Assembly (NCBI RefSeq): GCF_000719115.1 | Contig: NZ_JOEA01000005.1 | Location: 496,001-560,000, forward strand | DNA: 64,000 bases | Direction of reading: 5' to 3' | DNA from: Lentzea albidocapillata | GTDB taxonomy: Bacteria > Actinomycetota > Actinomycetes > Mycobacteriales > Pseudonocardiaceae | Shown: piece by piece, positions 40,157-48,131 of the stretch | How the letters are laid out: every line of letters starts with the position of its first letter | Numbering within the stretch: the stretch's first letter is position 1 | The notes under the pieces: model-generated | Seen by the model: only the letters and a program-made list of their open reading frames with translations | What the model was told of the DNA's origin: nothing | The model's database searches: none | Program-made: the position numbers and the translations under genes

Positions 40157-41371
40157 TCAGCTGTGCGCGAGCACAGGCTCCGCTCCGAACATCGACGCGC
40201 GCTGCGCGGAGTACTCCTCGAGCAGTCCGGCGACCTCGGGCCGCAGCTCCGGGTCGGTCATGATGAACGCCGAGCTGATGTTCCGCGACTCGCAGCCGCG
40301 CACGATCTTGGCCTCGTGCGACCCCATGCCGAACTCGACCTGACGGACTCCCTCGGCGTAGGCGTCCGCGACCGGCAGGTCGAACATCAGCACGAAGTAG
40401 ACGCTGCTGCGTTCCCCGAGTGCGGTGTAGTCGAAGCCGACCGACTTGATGTAGATGCGGTCGTGCTTGCGGAAGCCCAGGCACACACCGACGATCTCGT
40501 CACCGCGACGCCCGACCCAGCAGCGGACGTCGACGCCCTCGCTGAGAAGTTGCCGCAGCACGGTCTCGTTGTGTTCGAAGCGTGCGCTGGCGCCATAGCG
40601 TTGCCGGTTCATCATCGTCAGCTCGGCGACGCGTGCCGCGTTGTTCGCCAGTTCGTCCTTCTCGATGCGGTCGAACGTGACCCCGGCGTCGACGGCCGCC
40701 TGGCGGTCCAGGTTCAGCCGGCGTCGTTTGCGGCTGGGCATGCGCGCCACGTGGTCGGCGTAGTTGTCAGCCGTCAACTGCAGGAAGTCCTCGGTCCCAC
40801 GGAATCCCACCGCTGCTCCGAGCCGCTCCAGCGCGGTGACGAGGTGCTGATTGCCCATCCGGTCCGGGATCCACGGTGCCACAACACATTGCACACCGCG
40901 TTCCTGTGCGGCCTGCACGGACGCGGTGACCAGATGGCGGAACAGCTCCGGCGTCCAGAAGGTGAACGCCGCCTCGGTGCGATATCCCAACGGCGACCCC
41001 AGCATGAGCGCGGGGAAGAACGCGTCGACACCCAGTGCGCTCACCCGGTCCACTGCCGACTGGGGCAGTTCTGCCCCGCCGCAACACGCCTGAACGTCGG
41101 GCGAGGGTTGCCAGCCGAGATAGGTACGAGGATCGAAGTCGAGGTCCGGCGGTGTGGTGTAGATGTAGCCGGGCAGCAGGGCGTCCTCGTTGCGCAACCT
41201 GTGCGCGGTGGTGTGGAACGGTTCGCCCTCGGTCATGGCCGACTCCGCGGACCGCAGCCAGGTCGGCGTGATGTACGGCCACGCCTCCCTCAGGTTCTCG
41301 CGCTCGAACTCCCAGTCCCAGGACGGCAGTTCCGCTCCCGCCTGGGTCACGATGCGTCCTACTCCACCCAT
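40157..41371 (-). CDS. FemAB/GNAT-like acyl- or aminoacyltransferase (ArsL neighbour)
   Basis: 404 residues. The C-terminal half (MPSRKRRRLNLDRQAAVDAG; NRQRYGASARFEHNETVL; WVGRRGDEIVGVCLGFRKHDRIYIKSVGFD) has the BioF2/FemAB-like tandem GNAT fold. The N-terminal half contains SPDVQACCGGAELPQS with a Cys-Cys pair. ATG 41371 follows AGGGGGAG. It is 37 nt downstream of the ArsL-like gene on the same strand, so it is likely a tailoring enzyme that acylates or adds an amino acid to the ArsL product. The substrate is not established. Family membership by fold is reasonably clear, precise activity is not. Confidence 0.75.
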   Translation of the reverse strand: MGGVGRIVTQAGAELPSWDWEFERENLREAWPYITPTWLRSAESAMTEGEPFHTTAHRLRNEDALLPGYIYTTPPDLDFDPRTYLGWQPSPDVQACCGGAELPQSAVDRVSALGVDAFFPALMLGSPLGYRTEAAFTFWTPELFRHLVTASVQAAQERGVQCVVAPWIPDRMGNQHLVTALERLGAAVGFRGTEDFLQLTADNYADHVARMPSRKRRRLNLDRQAAVDAGVTFDRIEKDELANNAARVAELTMMNRQRYGASARFEHNETVLRQLLSEGVDVRCWVGRRGDEIVGVCLGFRKHDRIYIKSVGFDYTALGERSSVYFVLMFDLPVADAYAEGVRQVEFGMGSHEAKIVRGCESRNISSAFIMTDPELRPEVAGLLEEYSAQRASMFGAEPVLAHS

Positions 41372-41408
41372 GATGCTCCCCCTGAAGTCGAGTGTTTCGC
41401 CTGCGCGG

Positions 41409-42665
41409 TCAGCATTTGACGCAGCAGCGGACCTCGCCGACGTCGACCGCTTCGCCGCGTCGTTCCTGCCACAGCTCCTCGACGCGGGGGTCGGAATGCG
41501 TCCACTCGAAGTAGAAGCCGCGGTCCTCCAGCGGAACCCCTTCGATCCACGGGGAGGTCAACAGCGGTGAACCCTTGAACAGCAACAGCCTCGTCTGCAG
41601 CACCGTGGGAGCCGCGACACGGCTCAACCCGGTCTCCTCCAGGAAGTCCTCGAATCCCAGCAGTTCCTCGTACGTCACCCAGGGCGTGAACGGGATGAAC
41701 GTCGGGTTGAGGACGACGCCGAGATCCTCGGCTGCCGCGATGGCCCGGCGGGTGTCGTCGATGTCGATGCCCTTGTCGAAGATCCGCAGGATGCGGTCGG
41801 AGGGGAACTCCAACGCCGACGTGATCACCTTCAGCCCGAGATCAGCCAGGTGCTTGATCTCCTTGGGGTACTGCAGGATGTGATCGACACGGGTGGTGAT
41901 CTCGTAGGTGTGCGGCTTGCGGCCGGTGGCGTTGATCGCCTCGACGACCTCGATGCCGAACTTCCGGGAGTTGAAGAACTCCGCGTCGATGAAGGCGAAG
42001 TGCTCGGCGCCCTGCTCCTCCAGCACCAGCGCGTCAGCGACCACGGCGTCCACGGAGATCGGCGAGAACCGGCCCTCGTACGCGCCGTACACCGAGCAGT
42101 AGGTGCACTTGTGGTGGCACCCGCGGCTGACCTCGATGTTGCCCATCAGCCCGAACTTGGTGTTGTGGGCCGGATATTCCGTGATCGGCGGGAATGCCGC
42201 GCGATCGGGACTGGCCCACTCCATCCGCGAGTTCGGTGGTCGCGGCTTGCCGCCGTCGCGGCTGAAGAGCCCCGGAATCTCGTGCCGGGCCGCGTGACCG
42301 CGAGCCAGGTCAGCGAGTCCCTTGGAGATCCGCTCGGGCTCGTCCATCGCGATGGCGTCGACGCGACCCATGAACGCCCGGGAGTTCATCTGCGCGTACT
42401 GACCAAAGGCCACCACCTGTCGCGCGACCGACGGGTCCTGCAACCAGTCCAGCAGCGCGATGCCGCGATCAAGGCCGGCGTACTGCTGCACTGACAGCAG
42501 TACCAGGTCGAACGGACCTTCCGGACGATCATCGGGAAACATGTGTGCGTCCCAGGCCTGCACGTTCAGGCCTTCGCGCTTCAGCGCGGCGACCGCGCTG
42601 GCGGCGGCGATGGGCTGGAGTTCACTCTCATAGGACGAGACGATTAAGCATGACGAATCAGACAT
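41409..42665 (-). CDS. arsL: ArsL-like radical SAM enzyme (C-As bond formation)
   Basis: 418 residues. An N-terminal cobalamin-binding-like region (1-120) precedes the radical-SAM core with SRGCHHKCTYCS (Cys183, Cys187, Cys190). The last six residues are RCCVKC (Cys414, 415, 418), the As(III)-binding tail that defines ArsL of arsinothricin biosynthesis. ArsL transfers the 3-amino-3-carboxypropyl group of SAM to As(III), producing hydroxyarsinothricin and methylthioadenosine; ArsM then methylates it. The gene is divergent from an ArsR regulator and followed by the FemAB-like gene. Identification rests on the motif, length and arsenic context. Confidence 0.85.
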   Translation of the reverse strand: MSDSSCLIVSSYESELQPIAAASAVAALKREGLNVQAWDAHMFPDDRPEGPFDLVLLSVQQYAGLDRGIALLDWLQDPSVARQVVAFGQYAQMNSRAFMGRVDAIAMDEPERISKGLADLARGHAARHEIPGLFSRDGGKPRPPNSRMEWASPDRAAFPPITEYPAHNTKFGLMGNIEVSRGCHHKCTYCSVYGAYEGRFSPISVDAVVADALVLEEQGAEHFAFIDAEFFNSRKFGIEVVEAINATGRKPHTYEITTRVDHILQYPKEIKHLADLGLKVITSALEFPSDRILRIFDKGIDIDDTRRAIAAAEDLGVVLNPTFIPFTPWVTYEELLGFEDFLEETGLSRVAAPTVLQTRLLLFKGSPLLTSPWIEGVPLEDRGFYFEWTHSDPRVEELWQERRGEAVDVGEVRCCVKC

Positions 42666-42786
42666 GATCGACCCCCACGGCGGACACAGTTCAGGACTGT
42701 GGTGTGGTGCTCGTGGCTGACTCCCCGTCGGCCAGGCCCAAGCACCGGGCCACTATTACACAGAACCATGTAATTAGGTAGTTAGA

Positions 42787-43167
42787 ATGGAAGCCATGGC
42801 GACTCCGATCCGCACCTCCGGCCAAGCCGAGGCCGCACCCCTGCGCGACCGCCCACTGCTCGACGACCACGAAGCAGCCGGCGTGGCAGCCCTGTTCAAG
42901 GTGTTGTCGGGGACAACACGACTGCGTCTGCTGCACGCGCTCAGCCGAGCAGAGGAAGTCCGTGTCAGCGATCTCGCGGCGGCGGTGGACATGAGCCAGC
43001 AGGGCGTGTCCAACCAGCTGCAGCGCTTGGTGGACCAGAAGATCCTCGCGACCCGCCGCGAAGGAACCAGCATCTACTACCGGATCGTCGACCCGTGCGT
43101 GCCGCGGATGCTGGAGTTCGGCCTGTGTCTGCTGGAAAGTCCCGGGAACGCGTGCGGGCAGCCGTGA
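42787..43167 (+). CDS. ArsR family regulator divergent from arsL
   Basis: 126 residues. ALFKVLSGTTRLRLLHALSRAEEVRVSDLAAAVDMSQQGVSNQLQRLVDQKIL is the winged helix, but the CVC motif of ArsR is replaced by VRVSDL. Cysteines lie only in the C-terminus (DPCVPRM, GLCLL, NACGQP), a CmtR-like placement. ATG 42787 or 42796. The 121-nt gap to arsL contains TAATTAGGTAGTTAG-type imperfect repeats (around 42771-42785) that may be its operator. It likely controls arsL and the following methyltransferase (GTGA overlap). Confidence 0.85.
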   Translation: MEAMATPIRTSGQAEAAPLRDRPLLDDHEAAGVAALFKVLSGTTRLRLLHALSRAEEVRVSDLAAAVDMSQQGVSNQLQRLVDQKILATRREGTSIYYRIVDPCVPRMLEFGLCLLESPGNACGQP

Positions 43168-43916
43168 CGACGGACGATTCCGGGTGGTGGCACACGTTCT
43201 TCGACGAGTACTACCTGCGGACCTACGGACCGCGACAGACCTCGGAGGTAGCTTCACAGGAGGCTCTCGCGGCACTCGCCTTGGCCGACACTCCCCGCGG
43301 CGGGAGAGTGCTCGATCTGCCGTGCGGATACGGCCGGCACACCAGCGCACTCGTCGCCGCGGGCTATTGCGTGGTCGGCGCCGACTACTCGTGGGCCCAG
43401 TTGACCGAGGCGCGGCGGCGATGGCCACGTCCAGAGCTCGAACAGCTGGTGCGCGCCGACTATCGGCACATCCCGCTGAAGACCGGCGTGTTCGACACGG
43501 CCTTGTGCCTCTACAGCTCACTTGGCTACGTGGACGACACCACTGACCAGCAGGTCCTACGCGAGTATCGGCGCGTGCTCAAGTCGGACGGCAGGCTCGT
43601 CATCGAGACCATGCACCGCGACCGCACCTTGCTGACGTCACAGCCGAGAACGTTCTACGAGCTTCCAGATGGCGCGGTCCTGCTCGAGGAAGCACAGTTC
43701 GATCCGATCTCCGCGACACTCCACATCGGACAAACGTTCATCGCATCAGGTGAGCCATCACAAAAACGTCAATACTCCGTGCGGCTGTACACCGTCAGCG
43801 AACTCGTCAACATGCTGCACACCGCAGGGTTCCCGCGCGTCGACTGCTTCGGCGATCTCGAAGGTGCACCCTTCACACCGCGGACCCTGCTGACGATCGT
43901 CGCGCGCGCCAGCTGA
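43164..43916 (+). CDS. Class I SAM-dependent methyltransferase
   Basis: 250 residues: motif I RVLDLPCGYGRHTSALVAAG, acidic loop VVGADYSWAQL, then DTALCLYSSLGYVDD and LKSDGRLVIETMHRD. A short C-terminal beta domain (SATLHIGQTF; KRQYSVRLYTVSELVNML) follows. GTG 43164 overlaps the ArsR stop (GTGA). It lacks the ArsM cysteine set. As a neighbour of arsL it might modify an organoarsenical or its conjugate; the substrate is unknown. Confidence 0.85.
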   Translation: MTTDDSGWWHTFFDEYYLRTYGPRQTSEVASQEALAALALADTPRGGRVLDLPCGYGRHTSALVAAGYCVVGADYSWAQLTEARRRWPRPELEQLVRADYRHIPLKTGVFDTALCLYSSLGYVDDTTDQQVLREYRRVLKSDGRLVIETMHRDRTLLTSQPRTFYELPDGAVLLEEAQFDPISATLHIGQTFIASGEPSQKRQYSVRLYTVSELVNMLHTAGFPRVDCFGDLEGAPFTPRTLLTIVARAS

Positions 43917-43919
43917 AGT

Positions 43920-44072
43920 TCAGGCGAGTCGTCCGACTCGCTCAAGCACGTGCACGCGGGTCTGCTCGACCAGTGCCGTCGATCGGCACTCGGAGGTGCA
44001 CACCTGACCGCACGAGTCGCAGAAGGTCACGCGCCCAGTCCATGCACGCCTGCGGCGGAACCACGAGAACAT
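43920..44072 (-). CDS. Small Cys-rich zinc-ribbon-like protein
   Basis: A 50-codon ORF from ATG 44072 with GTAGGTGG upstream. MFSWFRRRRAWTGR leads into VTFCDSCGQVCTSECRST, a CxxCxxxCxxxC cluster, then a helix VEQTRVHVLERVGRLA. Codon bias is good. Widespread small actinobacterial proteins of this shape occur beside metal regulators; function unknown. It lies between the arsL-divergent methyltransferase and an ArsR box. Confidence 0.6.
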   Translation of the reverse strand: MFSWFRRRRAWTGRVTFCDSCGQVCTSECRSTALVEQTRVHVLERVGRLA

Positions 44073-44130
44073 GTCGCCACCTACCTAGATCGTTGCTCCA
44101 GTACCTCCGAGCGTCCTCCTTGATTAGATG

Positions 44131-44155
44131 AGTGTCAACTTAGATCGCTATCTAA
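44131..44155. promoter_or_regulatory. ArsR-box upstream of ADP-ribosylglycohydrolase
   Basis: AGTGTCAACTTAGA (44131-44144) is identical to a 14-mer just before arsR at 45068-45081. It overlaps the dyad TTAGAT-cgct-ATCTAA (44140-44155). Confidence 0.65.
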
Positions 44156-44188
44156 TCAACTGTCTTCCTGACCGAATAGGGTGATCCC

Positions 44189-45043
44189 GTGCTTGTCCAC
44201 CTTGCGATCGGCGACGCGTACGGCGCCGGATTCGAGTACGCCGACCCGGACTTTGTCGCCGCGCACAACACGGTTCGCGGATACGTGCAGAATCCGGGCC
44301 TGTCGGGCTTGCGGCCTGGGCGGTACACCGATGACACCCAGATGACCATCGCCATCGCCGAGATGCTGCTCTCCGGCGCATCGTGGACCCCGGCGAACCT
44401 GGCCGAGCAGTTCGTCCGAACCTTCCACCGGGATCAGCGAGTGGGCTACGCGAGCAACTTCTACGACCTGCTGTGCGAGGTGAGTGACGGCACCGAGCTG
44501 CTGAGGAGGATCAGGCCGCACAGCGACAAGAGCGGAGCGGCGATGCGAGCCGGCCCGATCGGTTTGCTGCCCACCGCGTCCGAGGTCGTTCAGCACGCCG
44601 AGGTGCAGGCGCGGATCACCCACGACACGCCGTTGGGCATCGAAGCAGCACAGGCCGCCGCTCTGGCCGTGCACTACTGCCACTTCGAACTGGGCCCTCT
44701 CGCCGATGCCGGTCGGTGGATCGACCAGAAACTGGGCTCTGCAGACCGCTGGTCGGAACCGTGGAGCGGGCCGGTGGGCGCACAGGGCTGGATGAGCGTG
44801 CGGGCGGCACTCACCGCGTTGAGCTCGAACACCAGCCTCACCGAGATCCTGCACACCTGCGTGGCCTTCTGCGGCGACGTGGACACCGTGGCCACGGTGG
44901 CGCTCGCTGCCGCATCCCGGTCGTCACAGGTGGTCGACGATCTTCCTGCGGCGCTGCGCGCAGGCCTGGAGAACGACCAGTTCGGCCGCGACTTCCTGCA
45001 TACCCTTGATGCCCGGCTTCTCGCCTGGGCGGAGAACAGGTAG
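44189..45043 (+). CDS. ADP-ribosylglycohydrolase family protein
   Basis: 284 residues of the ARH/DraG fold. GDAYGAGFEY at the N-terminus, the Mg-binding YTDDTQMTIA near residue 46 and a C-terminal CGDVDTVATVALA (usually GGDTDT; the first Asp pattern is altered). It removes ADP-ribose from proteins, nucleic acids or small metabolites in this family. The ArsR-box just upstream suggests arsenic-inducible expression. The start at 44189 has GGGTGAT upstream. The arsenic link is inference. Confidence 0.85.
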   Translation: MLVHLAIGDAYGAGFEYADPDFVAAHNTVRGYVQNPGLSGLRPGRYTDDTQMTIAIAEMLLSGASWTPANLAEQFVRTFHRDQRVGYASNFYDLLCEVSDGTELLRRIRPHSDKSGAAMRAGPIGLLPTASEVVQHAEVQARITHDTPLGIEAAQAAALAVHYCHFELGPLADAGRWIDQKLGSADRWSEPWSGPVGAQGWMSVRAALTALSSNTSLTEILHTCVAFCGDVDTVATVALAAASRSSQVVDDLPAALRAGLENDQFGRDFLHTLDARLLAWAENR

Positions 45044-45067
45044 GCGGCTTGCTTACGCCGTCAGCAC

Positions 45068-45081
45068 AGTGTCAACTTAGA
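45068..45081. promoter_or_regulatory. ArsR-box before arsR
   Basis: AGTGTCAACTTAGA ends 3 nt before the ATG of arsR (45085). Identical to the site at 44131-44144. Confidence 0.65.
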
Positions 45082-45084
45082 CGC

Positions 45085-45432
45085 ATGTCGAAACAGCGGG
45101 CGCGGTCCACGGCATCTCTGGCCGAGCGGCCGGTCACGCCCGAACGAGCCGCCGAGCTCGCCCAGGCCTTCAAAGCGATCGCCGATCCAGTGCGATTGCG
45201 CCTGTTCAGCCTCATCGCCTCTCACCCCAATGGCGAGGTGTGCGTGTGCGACCTGACGGAGGCGTTCGACCTGACCGCGCCCACCATCTCCCACCACCTG
45301 AAGGTGCTGCGCAACGCCGGGCTGATCGACAGCGAACGGCGGCGCACCTGGGTCTACTACCGAGCCCTGCCTGACACCCTTGGGCAGCTGTCCGCCGCGC
45401 TCGCACCCGCCGTGGCCACCGCCGTCTCCTGA
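45085..45432 (+). CDS. arsR: ArsR family metalloregulator
   Basis: 115 residues from ATG 45085 (MSKQRARSTAS). AIADPVRLRLFSLIASHPNGEVCVCDLTEAF and PTISHHLKVLRNAGL with the CVCDL As(III) site. No ribosome site; the operator abuts the start, again pointing to a leaderless message. It is convergent with the arsR at 45450-45809, 17 nt away. Confidence 0.9.
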   Translation: MSKQRARSTASLAERPVTPERAAELAQAFKAIADPVRLRLFSLIASHPNGEVCVCDLTEAFDLTAPTISHHLKVLRNAGLIDSERRRTWVYYRALPDTLGQLSAALAPAVATAVS

Positions 45433-45449
45433 CAGCGCGACGTCCAGCC

Positions 45450-45809
45450 CTACTTCGGGACCGCCGAGGGAGTGAGCATCATGGCGAGCTTGTTCACGGT
45501 GTCGGGCATCAACCAGTAGTACACCCAGGTGCCCCTGCGCTCGCCATCGATCAGTCCGGCCTGCCGGAGGATCTTCAGGTGGTGTGAGATCGTCGGCTGC
45601 GACAGCGTGAACGCCGACGTGAGCGCGCAGACGCACTCTTCCCCGTTCTGGTGCGACGCGATCATCGACAACAGCTTCAACCGCACCGGATCACCGAGCG
45701 CCTTGAACGCTGCCGCCAGCTCGACCGCTTCGTCGTCAGCCAGTGGAGCCGACAGCATGTCTCCGCAACACATCGCTGCCAAGAGGTTCGGCGTGCTTTG
45801 CTTAGACAT
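45450..45809 (-). CDS. arsR: ArsR family metalloregulator
   Basis: 119 residues from ATG 45809 (MSKQSTPNLLAAMCCGD). GDPVRLKLLSMIASHQNGEECVCALTSAF and PTISHHLKILRQAGL, with CVC and an N-terminal Cys-Cys. The upstream TCAATATAGATGGATG segment (45805-45822, opposite strand) is the probable autoregulatory site. It is divergent from the interrupted arsM at 45903 and likely regulates it. Confidence 0.9.
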   Translation of the reverse strand: MSKQSTPNLLAAMCCGDMLSAPLADDEAVELAAAFKALGDPVRLKLLSMIASHQNGEECVCALTSAFTLSQPTISHHLKILRQAGLIDGERRGTWVYYWLMPDTVNKLAMMLTPSAVPK

Positions 45810-45902
45810 CCATCTATATTGACGCTCATCTAGGTTGGGGCGCAAGATGAAGGTTGGCGAACGCCGTGTCCGAGCCGCTGTGGCATCGAGGAGGACATCC
45901 TG

Positions 45903-46652
45903 ATGGACGAGCAGGCTGCCGACTTACGTGAAGTGGTGCGCGCGAAGTACGCCGCCGCTGCCAGCGCCGTCAGCGCAGGCGGCACCGCGTGTTGCGACCC
46001 GCAGGGAATCGAGGTCGGCGAGAACTTCGGGGCGACGCTGTACGCCACGTCCGACCACACCGAGTTGCCCGCCGAAGCAGTGGCCGCGTCACTGGGATGC
46101 GGCAATCCGACGGCCGTCGCCGAGCTGCGCGAGGGCGAACGCGTCCTTGACCTCGGTTCAGGCGGCGGCATCGACGTTCTGCTCTCGGCGCGCCGGGTAG
46201 GCCCGACCGGTAAAGCCTACGGCGTCGACATGACCGACGAGATGCTCGCCTTGGCCAGGGAGAACGCGGCCAGGGCCGGCGCGACCAACGTCGAGTTCCT
46301 CAAGGGCGCGATCGAGGCCATCCCGTTGCCTGCCGACAGCATCGACGTGGTCATCTCGAACTGTGTGATCAACCTGTCCGTGGACAAGTCGGCGGTGTTC
46401 GCCTAGATCTTCCGCGTCCTGGCGCCCGGTGGCCGCATCGGTGTGTCGGATGTCGTGGCCGAGGACGACCTGACAGCAGAGGAACGCGCCGAGCGAGGTT
46501 CGTACGTCGGCTGCATCGCGGGCGTCCTGTCGTTCACCGAATACCGTCGAGGCTTGGAGAGCGCGGGACTCGCGGACATCGAGATCACTCCGACCCGCGA
46601 AGTCACGGACGGCATGCACTCCGCGATCATCCGGGCTGTCAAGCCTTCATGA
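45903..46652 (+). pseudogene. arsM: Second arsM, interrupted by an in-frame TAG
   Basis: Reads as a 249-residue ArsM with one nonsense codon. From ATG 45903 (AGGAGG upstream) to VDKSAVFA, then TAG at 46404-46406 where the intact copy has GAG (Glu in VFAETFRVL). The same frame then continues FRVLAPGGRIGVSDVVAEDD and [13 protein letters not shown] to a normal stop. SAM motif [20 protein letters not shown] and all arsenic-binding cysteines ([25 protein letters not shown]) are present. One base change would restore it. The truncated product lacks the third Cys, so it is presumed inactive. Confidence 0.85.
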
Positions 46653-46658
46653 GCGAAT

Positions 46659-46702
46659 GAGCCTCGGTGGCGGCCGGTCACCACCAGCCGCCACCGAGGC
46701 TC
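46659..46702. terminator. Bidirectional terminator between arsM copy and acr3
   Basis: GAGCCTCGGTGGCGGC (46659-46674) pairs perfectly with GCCGCCACCGAGGCTC (46687-46702) around a 12-nt loop, placed between two convergent genes. Confidence 0.85.
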
Positions 46703-46708
46703 ACGACG

Positions 46709-47785
46709 TCAGAGTTCCGCTCGGGCGGCCCACCGGCGCCGCAGCCAAAGGCTCACGTAAACCAGGCCGACGAGCACGGGCACCTCGATCAGCGGCCCGA
46801 CCACTCCGGCCAGCGCCTGGCCCGACGTCACGCCGAACACACCGATCGCGACCGCGATGGCCAGCTCGAAGTTGTTGCCCGCCGCGGTGAACGCCAGCGT
46901 CGTGGTCCGCTCGTAGGAGAGTCCCGACGCCTTGCCGAGCGCGTACGAACCCGCCCACATGATGGCGAAGTAGACCAACAACGGCAGAGCGATGCGCACG
47001 ACGTCCAACGGCCGGTTCGTGATGGTCTCACCCTGCAACGCGAACAGGATGACGATCGTGAACAGCAAGCCGTACAACGCGATCGGGCCAACGCGCGGCA
47101 GGAACTTCGACTCGTACCACTCGCGGCCCTTGGACCGCTCCCCCAGCTTGCGGCTGAGGTAGCCGGCCAGCAGCGGGATGCCGAGGAAGATGAGCACGGA
47201 CTTGGCGATCTCCCACGCGGAGAAGTCCACCGACGCGGTGTCCAGGCCGAGCCAGCCGGGCAGCAGGTCGAGGTAGAACCAGCCGAGCACACCGAACATG
47301 ACCACCTGGAACACCGAGTTGAGCGCGACCAGCACCGCGGCCGCCTCGCGGTCACCACACGCGAGGTCGTTCCAGATGATGACCATGGCGATGCAGCGCG
47401 CAAGGCCGACGATGATCAGACCGGTGCGGTACTCGGGCAGGTCGGCCAGGAAGATCCACGCCAGCGCGAACATCAACGCCGGACCGAGCACCCAGTTCAG
47501 CACCAGCGACAACACCATCGTGCGCTTGTCGCGGGTGACGGTGTCGAGCTTGTCGTAGCGGACCTTCGCGAGCACCGGGTACATCATCAGCAGCAGACCG
47601 AGCGCGATCGGCAGCGAGACGCCGTCGATCTTCACCGCTTCCAGGACACCCTGCAGGCCCGGCACGAAGCTGCCGAGCCCGAGGCCGGCGACCATGGCGA
47701 GGCCGATCCACGCCGGCAACCACCGGTCCAGAAAAGACAGCCGGTGCAGGACGTCCTGCTCCTCCGTCGGGTTGGTGGTGCTCAA
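46709..47785 (-). CDS. acr3: ACR3 arsenite efflux permease
   Basis: A 358-residue, ten-segment membrane protein exporting As(III). FLDRWLPAWIGLAMVAGLGLGS, MMYPVLAKVRYDKL, GLARCIAMVIIWNDLACGD (the essential Cys) and FTAAGNNFELAIAVAIGVFG are ACR3 hallmarks. TTG 47785 with AGGAGG 5 nt upstream is the start, overlapping the arsR stop as TTGA, so the two genes are translationally coupled. Confidence 0.95.
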   Translation of the reverse strand: MSTTNPTEEQDVLHRLSFLDRWLPAWIGLAMVAGLGLGSFVPGLQGVLEAVKIDGVSLPIALGLLLMMYPVLAKVRYDKLDTVTRDKRTMVLSLVLNWVLGPALMFALAWIFLADLPEYRTGLIIVGLARCIAMVIIWNDLACGDREAAAVLVALNSVFQVVMFGVLGWFYLDLLPGWLGLDTASVDFSAWEIAKSVLIFLGIPLLAGYLSRKLGERSKGREWYESKFLPRVGPIALYGLLFTIVILFALQGETITNRPLDVVRIALPLLVYFAIMWAGSYALGKASGLSYERTTTLAFTAAGNNFELAIAVAIGVFGVTSGQALAGVVGPLIEVPVLVGLVYVSLWLRRRWAARAEL

Positions 47786-48075
47786 CAGGGCCTCCTGGCA
47801 TCGGAGTTGGCACGGTCGGCCAGCTCGTTAAGACTGTCGGCGATCCGGCGCAGTGCGTCGGGTCGCAGGCGGTAGTACGTGAAGCGTCCGCACGGCTCGG
47901 TGTCGACGAACCCGGCCTCTCGCAGCATCTTCAGGTGGTTGGACACGTTGCTCTGCGTCGCGCCGGTCTCGTCGACGAGGTGGCGGGTGCACAGGGCCTC
48001 GCCGGACAACAGCTGCAGGATCTGAGCGCGCAGCGGGTCGGCGAGGACCTTCAACACATCAGCATCGAGTGACAT
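47782..48075 (-). CDS. ArsR family regulator (CadC/CmtR-like)
   Basis: 97 residues from ATG 48075 (48093 is also possible). VLKVLADPLRAQILQLLSGEALCTRHLVDETGATQSNVSNHLKMLREAGFV with a single Cys (ALCTRHL) and ETEPCGRFTYYRL. Coupled to acr3 by a 4-nt overlap. No ribosome site is evident. Confidence 0.87.
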   Translation of the reverse strand: MSLDADVLKVLADPLRAQILQLLSGEALCTRHLVDETGATQSNVSNHLKMLREAGFVDTEPCGRFTYYRLRPDALRRIADSLNELADRANSDARRPC

Positions 48076-48131
48076 CAGTCCGGAATGATACATCAGTCGG
48101 TTCTGATGAGACGCAGGGGCAGGACAGCTTG

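Noticed and set aside
42666..42786. Riboswitch between arsL and the divergent ArsR gene
   Set aside because: Only short AT-rich repeats are visible; no SAM-riboswitch-like paired architecture was seen.
46667..47875. 402-codon plus-strand ORF opposite acr3
   Set aside because: Shadow of a clear ACR3 permease; composition dominated by Arg/Asp/His.
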